Assembly: GCA_937889225.1 (NCBI GenBank)
Contig: CALAST010000047.1
Span: 1-13,088, forward strand
DNA length: 13,088 nucleotides
Reading direction: 5' to 3'
Source of the DNA: an uncultured Lachnobacterium sp.
Lineage (GTDB): Bacteria > Bacillota > Clostridia > Lachnospirales > Lachnospiraceae
The notes beneath the pieces were generated by a model. The model ran no database searches and had not been told where the DNA came from. It was given only the letters and a program-made list of their open reading frames with translations. The translations under genes and the position numbers were made by a program. Positions within the stretch are counted from its first letter, which is position 1; every line of letters starts with the position of its first letter. Shown here one piece after another: positions 6,598 through 12,201 of this stretch.

Positions 6598-7020
6598 TTA
6601 TTTCACATACTCTGGATAACGAATCTGTACTGCCTGCCAAAAATACAATGCATATCCACAACAGAATAAATCTTCCACCGAATAACAACCTGCTTCCGTT
6701 AACTGCTCGTCCTTTTTTCTATAATTCGATACACTCGGCATACCATTACAGTACAAATTAAATGCCATACGCACCACTTTCATACTTCCACTTGTTTGCC
6801 ATCCCTCATTCAAGCATTTCGGTTTTACAAATCCTGTTTTAAAATCATAAATCTGATAAACATTTTTTCGTGTATCTTCACAAATACCAAGACAATACAC
6901 CAATGCTTTATGATACACATCTTCACATCTGACTTCTTTCAATTTTTCGTGATAAAACTTCTCATGTGCTTCGTTGATAAACATAATCTCTTTTTCTGCT
7001 CCTAATGTTCTACTTTCCAT
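6598..7020 (-). CDS. DUF6075-like conserved ICE protein
   Basis: A 140-residue soluble protein with no signal peptide or membrane segment. Recognisable stretches are NEAHEKFYHEKLKEVRCEDV, YHKALVYCLGICEDTRKNV, IYDFKTGFVKPKCL, NEGWQTSGSMKVVRMAFNLY and a C-terminal YSVEDLFCCGYALYFWQAV. I associate these with DUF6075, an uncharacterised family carried by Lachnospiraceae mobile elements. It is rich in cysteine, histidine and aromatics. The start at 7020 is well supported by AGGAGG (7029-7034) with 8-base spacing. The gene converges with the RHH gene, and its leader directly follows the leftward terminator at 7077-7108, so it is probably transcribed from its own start region rather than with int. 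Function unknown. Confidence 0.75.
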   Translation of the reverse strand: MESRTLGAEKEIMFINEAHEKFYHEKLKEVRCEDVYHKALVYCLGICEDTRKNVYQIYDFKTGFVKPKCLNEGWQTSGSMKVVRMAFNLYCNGMPSVSNYRKKDEQLTEAGCYSVEDLFCCGYALYFWQAVQIRYPEYVK

Positions 7021-7076
7021 CTCTTTGCCCTCCTAAAAACTTATTTTAAATAAAATCAAAACCATAACAACAGAAA

Positions 7077-7108
7077 AAGGACATCTTTCCTTTCGGAAAA
7101 ATGTCCTT
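7077..7108 (-). terminator. Leftward intrinsic terminator downstream of int
   Basis: AAGGACAT (7077-7084) pairs with ATGTCCTT (7101-7108). After one C/A mismatch the stem continues TTTCC/GGAAA around a TTTC loop. On the minus strand the stem is followed by TTTTTCTG, so it ends leftward transcription from the xis-RHH-int operon. Because it sits 57 bases before the DUF6075-like start it could also act as a leader attenuator for that gene. Confidence 0.8.
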
Positions 7109-7196
7109 CTAATAGCATTCAACTATTCAGTTTTGATAGAGTAAAACTCTAAAATATAATTGATAAGTCCATATTAGTCCACCAAAGTGCAATAAT

Positions 7197-7218
7197 TTGA
7201 TGTCAAATTGATGTCAAA
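7197..7218. repeat. Tandem 11-bp repeat TTGATGTCAAA
   Basis: TTGATGTCAAA occurs twice with no gap (7197-7207 and 7208-7218). On the minus strand it reads TTTGACATCAA. Both copies lie on the same DNA face, downstream of int, and are candidate arm-type or accessory sites. Confidence 0.6.
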
Positions 7219-7304
7219 ATCAGTACCTAAGAGCCGAAACCCCTTGATTTTATTGACTTTATTTCTCTAATGTCTTCATCGTCGGGAGTATTCGGAGCAA
7301 AAAC

Positions 7305-7393
7305 TTATTATCATGTATTATCAAGTATTATGCTTTTTTTCTTGATTTTCCGTAACTCCTATCAACGTATTATAGGGTATTATTCAGTATTAT
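7305..7393. repeat. GTATTAT repeats in two 10-bp-phased triplets
   Basis: GTATTAT lies at 7315-7321, 7325-7331, 7367-7373, 7377-7383 and 7387-7393, with a one-base variant (TTATTAT) at 7305-7311. In each triplet the period is exactly 10 bp, and the two triplets are offset by 62 bp. The layout is typical of cooperative protein binding to one face of the helix. The nearest candidates are the integrase arm-binding domain or the excisionase. Confidence 0.65.
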
Positions 7394-7403
7394 TCGATTC
7401 AAA

Positions 7404-7446
7404 TTTGTTGCAATTTTGTTGCAATTTCACTTTTTTGTTGCAATTT
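7404..7446. repeat. Three TTTGTTGCAATTT direct repeats
   Basis: The 13-mer TTTGTTGCAATTT occurs at 7404-7416, 7415-7427 and 7434-7446, so the first two overlap by two bases. It lies 28-70 bases downstream of the int stop. Direct repeats of this kind match the arm-type sites bound by Tn916-like integrases in other elements; here that is inferred from position only. Confidence 0.6.
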
Positions 7447-7473
7447 TTCACAAGTCCATTTAAGGACTCTTTC

Positions 7474-8712
7474 CTAAAATAATTTCAACTTTTTTGATAA
7501 GTTTTCGATTGCTTCTGTTTTTTTCATGTCCGTAACTTCCGCATAAATATCCATTGTTGTCTCGATATTTGCGTGACCCATTACGGCTTGAATTACTTTA
7601 ATGTTTGTTTCATGCTCGCAGAATCTTGTGCAAAATGTGTGTCTTAAATGATGACACGAAAAATGTGGAATAATAATTGGCTTTCTCTTTTCCTTTTTTG
7701 CATTTAAGATTTCTTCTGCATTATAGTTTTCTCGTATACGTTTGATTGCTCGATTGAGATTTTGTGGATTATGAAGTCTGCCCAAACGATTACAAAATAT
7801 AAATCCGGACATTCCATCAAGAATTGTACAGTTAAATCCTGTTTCTTTCTGCCATTCATATTCCTGTTTAAATGCTTCATACACTTCATCCATCATGGGA
7901 ACTGTACGAATCCCTGCTTTGGTCTTTGGTAACGATACTGCAAAATCACATTTATACGTATCCGTTTGTCTTGGATAATAGGTAACCGCATAGTTAATAT
8001 GTATCAATCGTTTTTCATAATCCAAATCTTCCCAACGTAATCCGATAACTTCTCCAACACGACAACCGGTTCCCAAAAGAACAGTAAATATTGGTGACCA
8101 TCTTACATACTTTGGATTATTATTGATGTAATTCATAAATGCTCTTTGCTGTTCCAATGTTAATGCGTGTCTCACACCACGATTTTTTCCCGGCTTCTTT
8201 TTTATCTCTGCCATTGCTCCGTCTGTCGGATTTTTTCGGATAATATCATCTCGAACTGCAAGCTGAAATGTCGGATGTAAAATCGTATGGATTGTCTCCA
8301 ATGAATTAATTTGTAAATTTCTATCATTTATTAAATGAAAATAGAAATATACAACATCGGAATACTTGATTTCTGCGATTTTCTTTTTGCCAAATTCATC
8401 TCGGACAAATCGATTATACATATACATATAATTGGTATATGTGGTTCTTCGTAATTCCGTTTTTGTGGAAATATATCGGTCAAACACAAAATTCAAATCT
8501 GCATGACCTGCCACATAAACATCCAAACCATCTAATTGGTCTTTGACCAACTTATTCTCTTTTTCACGGAGTGTCTGTAAATCATTTGCGTATATATATC
8601 GTCTTTTTCCAAATGGGTCTGTATAAGAATATACATATCTCAAATCTTGGGAACGTTGACTTTCACCTTTTCGTAAAACTCTACCACGATTATCTTTTCT
8701 TGCCTTTGCCAT
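7474..8712 (-). CDS. int: Tn916-type tyrosine integrase
   Basis: A 412-residue site-specific recombinase for integration and excision. Residues about 4-55 resemble the Tn916 Int arm-binding domain (RKDNRGRVLRKGESQRSQ, YVYSYTDPFGKRRYIYA). Residues about 70-170 are the SAM-like core-binding domain. The catalytic domain starts near 185 and shows R218 (GTGCRVGEVIGLRWEDL), the strand lysine in LPKTKAG (263-265), H354-x-x-R357 (HHLRHTF), H380 (VMGHANIETT) and the nucleophile Y390 (MDIYAEV). All catalytic positions are present, and the length matches Tn916 Int (about 405 aa). The start at 8712 has AGGAG 5 bases upstream. It is the last gene of a leftward xis-RHH-int operon, 42 bases after the RHH gene, and is terminated at 7077-7108. 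Confidence 0.95.
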   Translation of the reverse strand: MAKARKDNRGRVLRKGESQRSQDLRYVYSYTDPFGKRRYIYANDLQTLREKENKLVKDQLDGLDVYVAGHADLNFVFDRYISTKTELRRTTYTNYMYMYNRFVRDEFGKKKIAEIKYSDVVYFYFHLINDRNLQINSLETIHTILHPTFQLAVRDDIIRKNPTDGAMAEIKKKPGKNRGVRHALTLEQQRAFMNYINNNPKYVRWSPIFTVLLGTGCRVGEVIGLRWEDLDYEKRLIHINYAVTYYPRQTDTYKCDFAVSLPKTKAGIRTVPMMDEVYEAFKQEYEWQKETGFNCTILDGMSGFIFCNRLGRLHNPQNLNRAIKRIRENYNAEEILNAKKEKRKPIIIPHFSCHHLRHTFCTRFCEHETNIKVIQAVMGHANIETTMDIYAEVTDMKKTEAIENLSKKLKLF

Positions 8713-8754
8713 TTATGCTCCTCTCCTGTTGGAAAGAGCTTTTGCACTACAGTA

Positions 8755-8922
8755 TCAAGTTGTTTGATATAATAATTCAAGTGCCTTGTTCAAGACTTGC
8801 GTTATGGTCATGTTACGAACGGTTGCATATTCTTTTAACTTTTCAAATTCTTTATCATTCATTCGCAAACTCAATGTTTTCAGTTTTGGTTCATCTGATT
8901 TTGGTCTGCCCATCTTTGCCAT
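8755..8922 (-). CDS. Small RHH protein between xis and int
   Basis: A 55-residue RHH-type protein: a basic N-terminus (MAKMGRPKSDEPKLK), the strand TLSLRM, helix 1 (NDKEFEKLKEYATVR) and helix 2 (TITQVLNKALELLYQTT). The ATG at 8922 has GGAGG (8931-8935) with 8-base spacing. The in-frame ATG at 8937 precedes that site and is not favoured. It is unrelated in detail to the other RHH protein at 6201. Its place inside the recombination operon suggests an autorepressor of int expression or an accessory DNA-bending factor in excision. It overlaps nothing and lies 84 bases after xis. Confidence 0.8.
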   Translation of the reverse strand: MAKMGRPKSDEPKLKTLSLRMNDKEFEKLKEYATVRNMTITQVLNKALELLYQTT

Positions 8923-9006
8923 TATATGCACCTCCATTCATACTCTGTACTTATTATAGATTTTGTAGCACGCAAAGTCAAGTATATTGTAGCACAAAAA
9001 CTCAAT

Positions 9007-9189
9007 TTATGAAAATTGACGAAACGTTTCCAAATACTTTTCAAACAACTCACGATTTACTAACACTACTTTGTCTAACTTATAAATTGCTTCTGCTTCT
9101 TTTGCCAATTTTTCAAACTTAGTTTGAGAAATACTATACAGTTCTGCACCTTCTCGGTATCGAAGAAATTTTTTCTCACTTAATTTCAA
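9007..9189 (-). CDS. xis: Excisionase-like protein (Tn916 Xis / DUF6462 type)
   Basis: A 60-residue winged-helix-like protein with KKFLRYREGAELYSISQTKF, EKLAKEAEAIYKLDKVVLVN and LFEKYLETFRQF, the pattern I know from Tn916-related excisionases in Lachnospiraceae. Excisionases bind near the element ends and bend the DNA so that Int favours excision. Two starts compete. The GTG at 9195 is only 3 bases from AAGG (9199-9202), whereas the TTG at 9189 is 9 bases away and gives MKLSEKKF, so TTG is preferred. It is the first gene of the operon with the RHH gene and int. Its leader carries the 16-bp hairpin at 9231-9278. Confidence 0.8.
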   Translation of the reverse strand: MKLSEKKFLRYREGAELYSISQTKFEKLAKEAEAIYKLDKVVLVNRELFEKYLETFRQFS

Positions 9190-9735
9190 TGTCACAAACC
9201 TTCTTTCTTTTTTCTTATCACTTCCTTATTTATATATCTGCGAATAAAGACAGCGATTTCCCTATTCGCAGATATATAACAAGAGTATATGTTCCATTAC
9301 TTTTTCCCTCACAAGTGACAGTTAGGTTCTGTCCACATTGGAATTGCACCATCAATCGCTTATTTGACCGTTTCTGGAAGTATCATTATTACGAAACTGT
9401 ATCTTCGCCATGTGTTTCCCAAGCACATTGCAACATAACATTCTTCGCTCCTGTCATCTTTCTTTTCTCTTTTTACAATCCTGTTTTTTTATTATGTTTT
9501 ACGGAACTTGTATCAACTAATAATTTCATTTCTACTCTACTTTCTATTCTTTCATAAACAAATTAGAAAATTTATAGTTTACTTCATTATTATTGATAAT
9601 ACGATAATACAAAAACAAATTACTTTTGATACTATCTAAATCCATAAATTGACCATCATTGCGTGCCTGCTGTTCGGCTCCTCAGTTTCTCACGTCTTGT
9701 GAGGGTATTATTATTCAATTTTCAACGGATCATGA
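9190..9735. other. xis leader / gene-free region left of the IS110 element
   Basis: About 545 bases have no well-supported gene. On the minus strand, upstream of xis, there are a 16-bp hairpin (9231-9278), a 40-codon open frame (9230-9352) without a ribosome binding site and a 22-codon frame (9389-9457). Near the IS side a 5-bp hairpin CTCAC/GTGAG (9689-9703) is present. The DNA reads like an untranslated control region of the ICE that was continuous with the Orf8-like gene before the IS inserted. Confidence 0.5.
9231..9278. promoter_or_regulatory. 16-bp perfect hairpin in the xis leader
   Basis: Bases 9231-9246 and 9263-9278 are perfectly complementary over 16 bp (core TCTGCGAATA/TATTCGCAGA) with a 16-base loop. 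It ends 42 bases upstream of the xis start on the minus strand. No T-run follows on that strand, so it may be an operator, an mRNA-stabilising or anti-termination structure, or a protein-binding site for Xis or the RHH protein. Confidence 0.6.
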
Positions 9736-9750
9736 AAGCTTATCACAGCA

Positions 9751-9756
9751 TATAAT
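9751..9756 (+). promoter_or_regulatory. TATAAT -10 box before the candidate bridge RNA
   Basis: A perfect TATAAT at 9751-9756 has no credible -35 at 16-18 bases upstream (GATCAT at 17). In IS110 elements the promoter is reported to be assembled across the joined ends of the excised circle, with the -35 contributed by the right end. TTGGCA at 11256-11261 is a possible partner. Confidence 0.35.
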
Positions 9757-9761
9757 GAAAA

Positions 9762-9950
9762 TGGGAATTGGCACCCTTTATAAATTCCTTTTTTCCATTT
9801 AAAATGAATTTAGACAGGATAAAGTTTGGTGGCACATTGGTGGATTTGCACCCCGTTTTTCAACGTAAATGTTTTACCCTTGAGAACAGTATATTGTCGC
9901 ACCATTCATGGTCAGCACGCGTAGCAAAGTCCCTATGTATCTCGGGTAAA
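9762..9950 (+). ncRNA. Candidate bridge RNA of the IS110 element
   Basis: IS110 recombinases use a structured bridge RNA from the non-coding end upstream of the transposase, with two guide loops for target and donor. Here about 190 bases upstream of the transposase can form three stem-loops. SL1 pairs GGAATT (9764-9769) with AATTCC (9783-9788) around a 13-nt loop; in an alternative register AAATGG (9759-9764) and CCATTT (9795-9800) enclose GAATT/AATTC. SL2 pairs GGTGGCA (9828-9834) with TGCACC (9847-9852), with one bulged G. SL3 joins TTTACCC (9873-9879) to GGGTAAA (9944-9950). The region has no ORF in its own right, because the upstream extension of the transposase frame lacks a start signal. 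Guide loops cannot be assigned without the exact element ends. Confidence 0.5.
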
Positions 9951-9951
9951 T

Positions 9952-9977
9952 CTCCTGTCAAATTTTTTTTAAAGGAG
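9952..9977 (+). promoter_or_regulatory. Possible hairpin sequestering the transposase ribosome binding site
   Basis: CTCCT (9952-9956) is complementary to the AGGAG Shine-Dalgarno (9973-9977) of the transposase, with a 16-base T-rich loop between them. It directly follows SL3 of the candidate bridge RNA. If it forms in longer transcripts it would lower transposase translation. The stem is only 5 bp. Confidence 0.35.
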
Positions 9978-9986
9978 TATAACTGT

Positions 9987-11228
9987 ATGAAAGATCTTTT
10001 GGAAATTTCCTGTGGACTTGATATTCACAAAGAAAAAATTGTTGCTTGCATTTTAAAGGGTGCTTTGGGAGCATGCACTACCACCGAAATACGAGAGTTT
10101 ACAACTCTTATTCCAGATATGCTTGCACTTCGTGATTGGATTGTTTCCGAAAACTGCCATCATGTCGCTATGGAAAGTACCGGTATCTATTGGATTCCCA
10201 TTTACGAAATTTTAGAGGAAGCTTTTTCCGGTGATATTACATTACTCGTTGTAAATGCACGTCATATGAAAAATGTTCCCGGTAAAAAAACAGATATGCG
10301 AGACTCGGAATGGATATCTACTTTGCTTAGAGCTGGATTGTTAAATGGAAGTTTTATTCCTGAAAAAAGTATCCGTGAATTCCGACATTTGAATCGTTAT
10401 CGTAAAAGCATCGTCCATGATATCACATCGCAAAAAAATCGGATAGAAAAATTTTTGCAAAGTTCCGGTTTTCGACTTTCCTCGTTTATTTCTGATATTT
10501 TTGGTACATCCGGAAAAAATATCATACGATATTTAATCGAACATGGACAAATAGACAAGAACGCTTTGAATACTTGCTTAAAAACCCAAACCAGAAATCG
10601 AATGGATGAAATACTCATGTCTGTGAACGGAACTCTTTCCGAACATCAAAAATCGTTTCTTAAGATACTTATGAGCCATTTAGACTCTCTAAACGAGCAT
10701 CTTATGGAAGTAGAAACTGCCTTAAAAGAAGATATGCGTCCGTTCGCTTTACAAGTGGAACAGTTAAATAGTATTTATGGAATCAGTACTACTGCATCCT
10801 GTGCAATTATTGCAGAAATCGGAATCGATATGACCCATTTTAAAACAGCAGAACATATTTGTTCTTGGGCAGGACTTTGTCCGGGAAACAACGAAAGTGC
10901 AGGCAAACGAAAAAGTACTTCCATCACAAAGGGGAATCCTTATATAAAAAGTATGCTCTGTGAAGTGGCATGGGTAATTGCTGGTAAACGAAAAGCCTAT
11001 CTTTCTGCATGGTATTGGCGTATCAAACAAAAGAAAGGTGCCAAGAAAGCGATTATTGCACTTGCCAGAAAACTACTTGTCATTATTTACACGATGCTAA
11101 AACAAGGAACTCTTTTTGATGAATCCTGCTTTGAAATCAGACGTAAAAACTGCGAACAAAAGAAACTTTCCCACTATATCCGAGAATTAGAAAAACATGG
11201 ATATCTCATACAAACACAGGAAGCCTAG
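9987..11228 (+). CDS. IS110-family DEDD transposase (recombinase)
   Basis: A 413-residue IS110-family enzyme. The N-terminal RuvC-like domain shows the DEDD set: D12 (CGLDIHKEK), E63 (VAMESTGIYW), and D103 and D106 (KKTDMRDSEW). The middle is helical. The C-terminal Transposase_20 domain (about 255-350) contains LNSIYGISTTASCAIIAEIG, ICSWAGLCPGNN and ESAGKRKSTSITKGN. The serine in ESAGK (S304) is the likely strand-attacking residue by family alignment from memory. The ATG at 9987 is the start: it has AAGGAG (9972-9977) with 9-base spacing and begins just before the catalytic domain. The open frame runs 73 codons further upstream but that part overlaps the candidate bridge RNA. The gene looks intact and is antisense to the surrounding ICE genes. 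Confidence 0.92.
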   Translation: MKDLLEISCGLDIHKEKIVACILKGALGACTTTEIREFTTLIPDMLALRDWIVSENCHHVAMESTGIYWIPIYEILEEAFSGDITLLVVNARHMKNVPGKKTDMRDSEWISTLLRAGLLNGSFIPEKSIREFRHLNRYRKSIVHDITSQKNRIEKFLQSSGFRLSSFISDIFGTSGKNIIRYLIEHGQIDKNALNTCLKTQTRNRMDEILMSVNGTLSEHQKSFLKILMSHLDSLNEHLMEVETALKEDMRPFALQVEQLNSIYGISTTASCAIIAEIGIDMTHFKTAEHICSWAGLCPGNNESAGKRKSTSITKGNPYIKSMLCEVAWVIAGKRKAYLSAWYWRIKQKKGAKKAIIALARKLLVIIYTMLKQGTLFDESCFEIRRKNCEQKKLSHYIRELEKHGYLIQTQEA

Positions 11229-11429
11229 TTTTATATACTATCCATATTTCATGATTGGCAGCCAGTTTTATGACTGCTTTCTAACTATGCTTTCATAATT
11301 GTTAACAATATTTGTTGTCAATGTGCGAAATTTTGCTACAAACTTTTATTTTCGTAGCAATGTACAATGCATATCATTGTTCTTGGAAAGGGAAAGCTTA
11401 ACTACTGCAAGAACAATAATTTATGCAAT
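11229..11429. other. Gene-free gap with three inverted repeats, IS right end to Orf8-like gene
   Basis: Three structures are seen. The first is GCAGCCA/TGACTGC (11259-11265 with 11272-11278), a 7-position stem with one mismatch followed by TTTCT; it could be the transposase terminator or part of the IS right end. The second is TTGCTAC/GTAGCAA (11333-11339 with 11354-11360). The third is a perfect 10-bp ATTGTTCTTG/CAAGAACAAT (11376-11385 with 11408-11417) with a 22-base loop, just past the stop of the leftward Orf8-like gene and perhaps its terminator. None has a strong T-run. Confidence 0.45.
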
Positions 11430-11663
11430 TTATATTTTAAAATTCAATATTTTCATGATAAGTTTGGATTCTATCATGTGACGAATTTCTTCATCCATGC
11501 GATAATAAATGTTACCCTTTATATCATAGAATTGTCTTACGGTCATCTTGATAATGTAATGTTCAAAATGCTTCAGTACCATTTCGATTGCTTCCATATT
11601 TCCGGACACAGCCAGCACAATAACCGGATATGGTATCAGCCACTTATATCCCGCCTTTTTCAT
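11430..11663 (-). CDS. Orf8-like helix-turn-helix protein of Tn916-type elements (HTH_16)
   Basis: A 77-residue protein with the pattern of the small HTH protein next to the sigma-like factor in Tn916-family elements: WLIPYPVIVLAVSGNMEAIE, MVLKHFEHYIIKMTVRQFYD, IKGNIYYRMDEEIRHMIESK and LIMKILNFKI. The first half resembles a sigma-factor-like helical bundle. In Tn916 the equivalent gene (orf8) belongs to the regulatory operon that reads toward xis and int. The ATG at 11663 has GGAGG 9 bases upstream, inside the sigma gene, and overlaps its 3' end by 20 bases, which implies translational coupling. The upstream TTG at 11666 is not needed. The 3' end looks complete, so the IS element did not cut the gene. 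Confidence 0.82.
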   Translation of the reverse strand: MKKAGYKWLIPYPVIVLAVSGNMEAIEMVLKHFEHYIIKMTVRQFYDIKGNIYYRMDEEIRHMIESKLIMKILNFKI

Positions 11664-11964
11664 CAAGCAGTTCCTCCATGATTTCTCTCAACTTCTGAAG
11701 TGAACTGTTTCGATGATAACAAATCGTACTTCTAACTTTGTGCATTTCATTTGCAATTTCTCCATCTGACATATCTCTATAATAAAATAATAGGATGATA
11801 TTACGTTGGTGCTCCGATAAACGCTCCAACGCCTGAAACAACAATTCATCTTTTACTTCGATATCCATATCTAATACATGAAACACATCCATGTCTGTTA
11901 TGTAATCTTCCATGAAACCCTGTCTGTTCAATTCATTTTCTACCAATTCTGAACTGACTATCAC
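11644..11964 (-). CDS. Orf7-like sigma factor, region-4 portion (frame broken upstream)
   Basis: The frame holds about 106 residues from a GTG at 11964, and remains open upstream to a TGA at 12004-12006. Residues 41-97 are a sigma-70 region 4 HTH (ALERLSEHQRNIILLFYYRD, MSDGEIANEMHKVRSTICYH). In Tn916, Orf7 is a 140-residue sigma-like protein that begins about 45 residues earlier, with a QFDYICKR-like motif. That missing part is present here in another frame (12000-12086). The GTG has no good Shine-Dalgarno, so the fragment alone is probably not the native protein. Unless a frameshift joins the two, the gene is a pseudogene. It is coupled to the Orf8-like gene by a 20-base overlap. Confidence 0.72.
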   Translation of the reverse strand: MIVSSELVENELNRQGFMEDYITDMDVFHVLDMDIEVKDELLFQALERLSEHQRNIILLFYYRDMSDGEIANEMHKVRSTICYHRNSSLQKLREIMEELLDEKGGI

Positions 11965-11999
11965 ACAAGGCTCATCCTTTGATAATTTTCTGAGACAAT

Positions 12000-12086
12000 C
12001 TACTCAGCATCATGTATGACTCTTTTACAGATATGGTAAAACTGCATCATAATCTCCAGTTCATGCTCGGAATAAGATTCCTCCAT
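12000..12086 (-). pseudogene. N-terminal piece of the frameshifted Orf7-like sigma factor
   Basis: 28 codons from the ATG at 12086, with an excellent GGGAGG (12095-12100) 8 bases upstream, encode MEESYSEHELEIMM and QFYHICKRVIHDAE before a TAG. This aligns with the start of Tn916 Orf7 (SFQTTIENQFDYICKRAMED). Stepping back one base at 12003 continues as VDCLRKLSKDEPCV into the region-4 frame, and the joined sequence keeps the spacing of Orf7 with no gap. Total length would be about 148 residues. The longer upstream reading of this frame (to 12272) overlaps the preceding gene and is not supported. A one-base deletion is the simplest cause. Confidence 0.7.
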
Positions 12087-12201
12087 TCTATCCGCCTCCC
12101 TTCGGGATTTAAAAGTAAATAGTTCTTTCCCGTTCACTTTCATATCCCGAATGAGAGCTACCAAACTGTCGAAAAAAATAACAAAATAAATTATAAAATT
12201 T

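Larger units (their letters stand above)
7109..7473. other. Gene-free int-proximal region, probable attachment-site arm region
   Basis: 365 bases between the int stop and its terminator contain no credible gene. They are densely packed with three families of short phased direct repeats (7197-7218, 7305-7393, 7404-7446) and a 6-bp hairpin (7137-7142 with 7146-7151). In Tn916-type elements the recombination site lies just past the int 3' end and the integrase N-terminal domain binds nearby direct repeats. The crossover core cannot be located without the empty site or the other end. Confidence 0.55.
9735..11280 (+). mobile_element. IS110-family insertion sequence (boundaries approximate)
   Basis: The unit is a 413-aa DEDD transposase (9987-11228) with about 250 bases of structured non-coding DNA upstream and a short tail downstream, about 1.5 kb in total. 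That is the normal size and layout of the IS110 group. These elements lack clear terminal inverted repeats and long target duplications, so the ends cannot be fixed from sequence alone. The left end is placed between the CTCAC hairpin (9703) and the TATAAT box (9751), and the right end near the hairpin at 11259-11278. It lies antisense between the Orf8-like gene and xis. Confidence 0.7.

Noticed and set aside
7190..7300. Minus-strand open tails in the int-proximal region (e.g. APNTPDDEDIREIKSIKSRG)
   Set aside because: They were considered as the 3' end of a target gene at the attachment site. They have no start and no recognisable family, and they lie among phased repeats. Chance open frames are as likely.
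8571..9122. 183-codon open frame on the + strand
   Set aside because: It runs antisense across int, the RHH gene and xis. Its translation is rich in leucine, cysteine and tyrosine without any recognisable motif, as expected of an AT-rich shadow frame.
9230..9352. 40-codon minus-strand frame starting MVQFQCGQNLTVTC
   Set aside because: It lacks a Shine-Dalgarno, and half of it is the hairpin 9231-9278. It is mentioned in the leader finding but not called a gene.
9389..9457. 22-codon minus-strand frame (MTGAKNVMLQCAWE)
   Set aside because: It has only a weak purine-rich sequence upstream and no known family. It may be a leader peptide, but the evidence is too thin for a CDS.
9189..9557. 122-codon + strand open frame in the xis leader
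   Set aside because: It has no ribosome binding site, its composition is hydrophobic and aromatic, and it passes through a 16-bp perfect hairpin. It is better explained as non-coding leader DNA read on the wrong strand.
9768..9986. In-frame 73-codon upstream extension of the IS110 transposase frame
   Set aside because: The ATG at 9987 has an AAGGAG at ideal spacing and lies right before the catalytic domain. The upstream part lacks a start signal, has no family similarity and overlaps the candidate bridge RNA.
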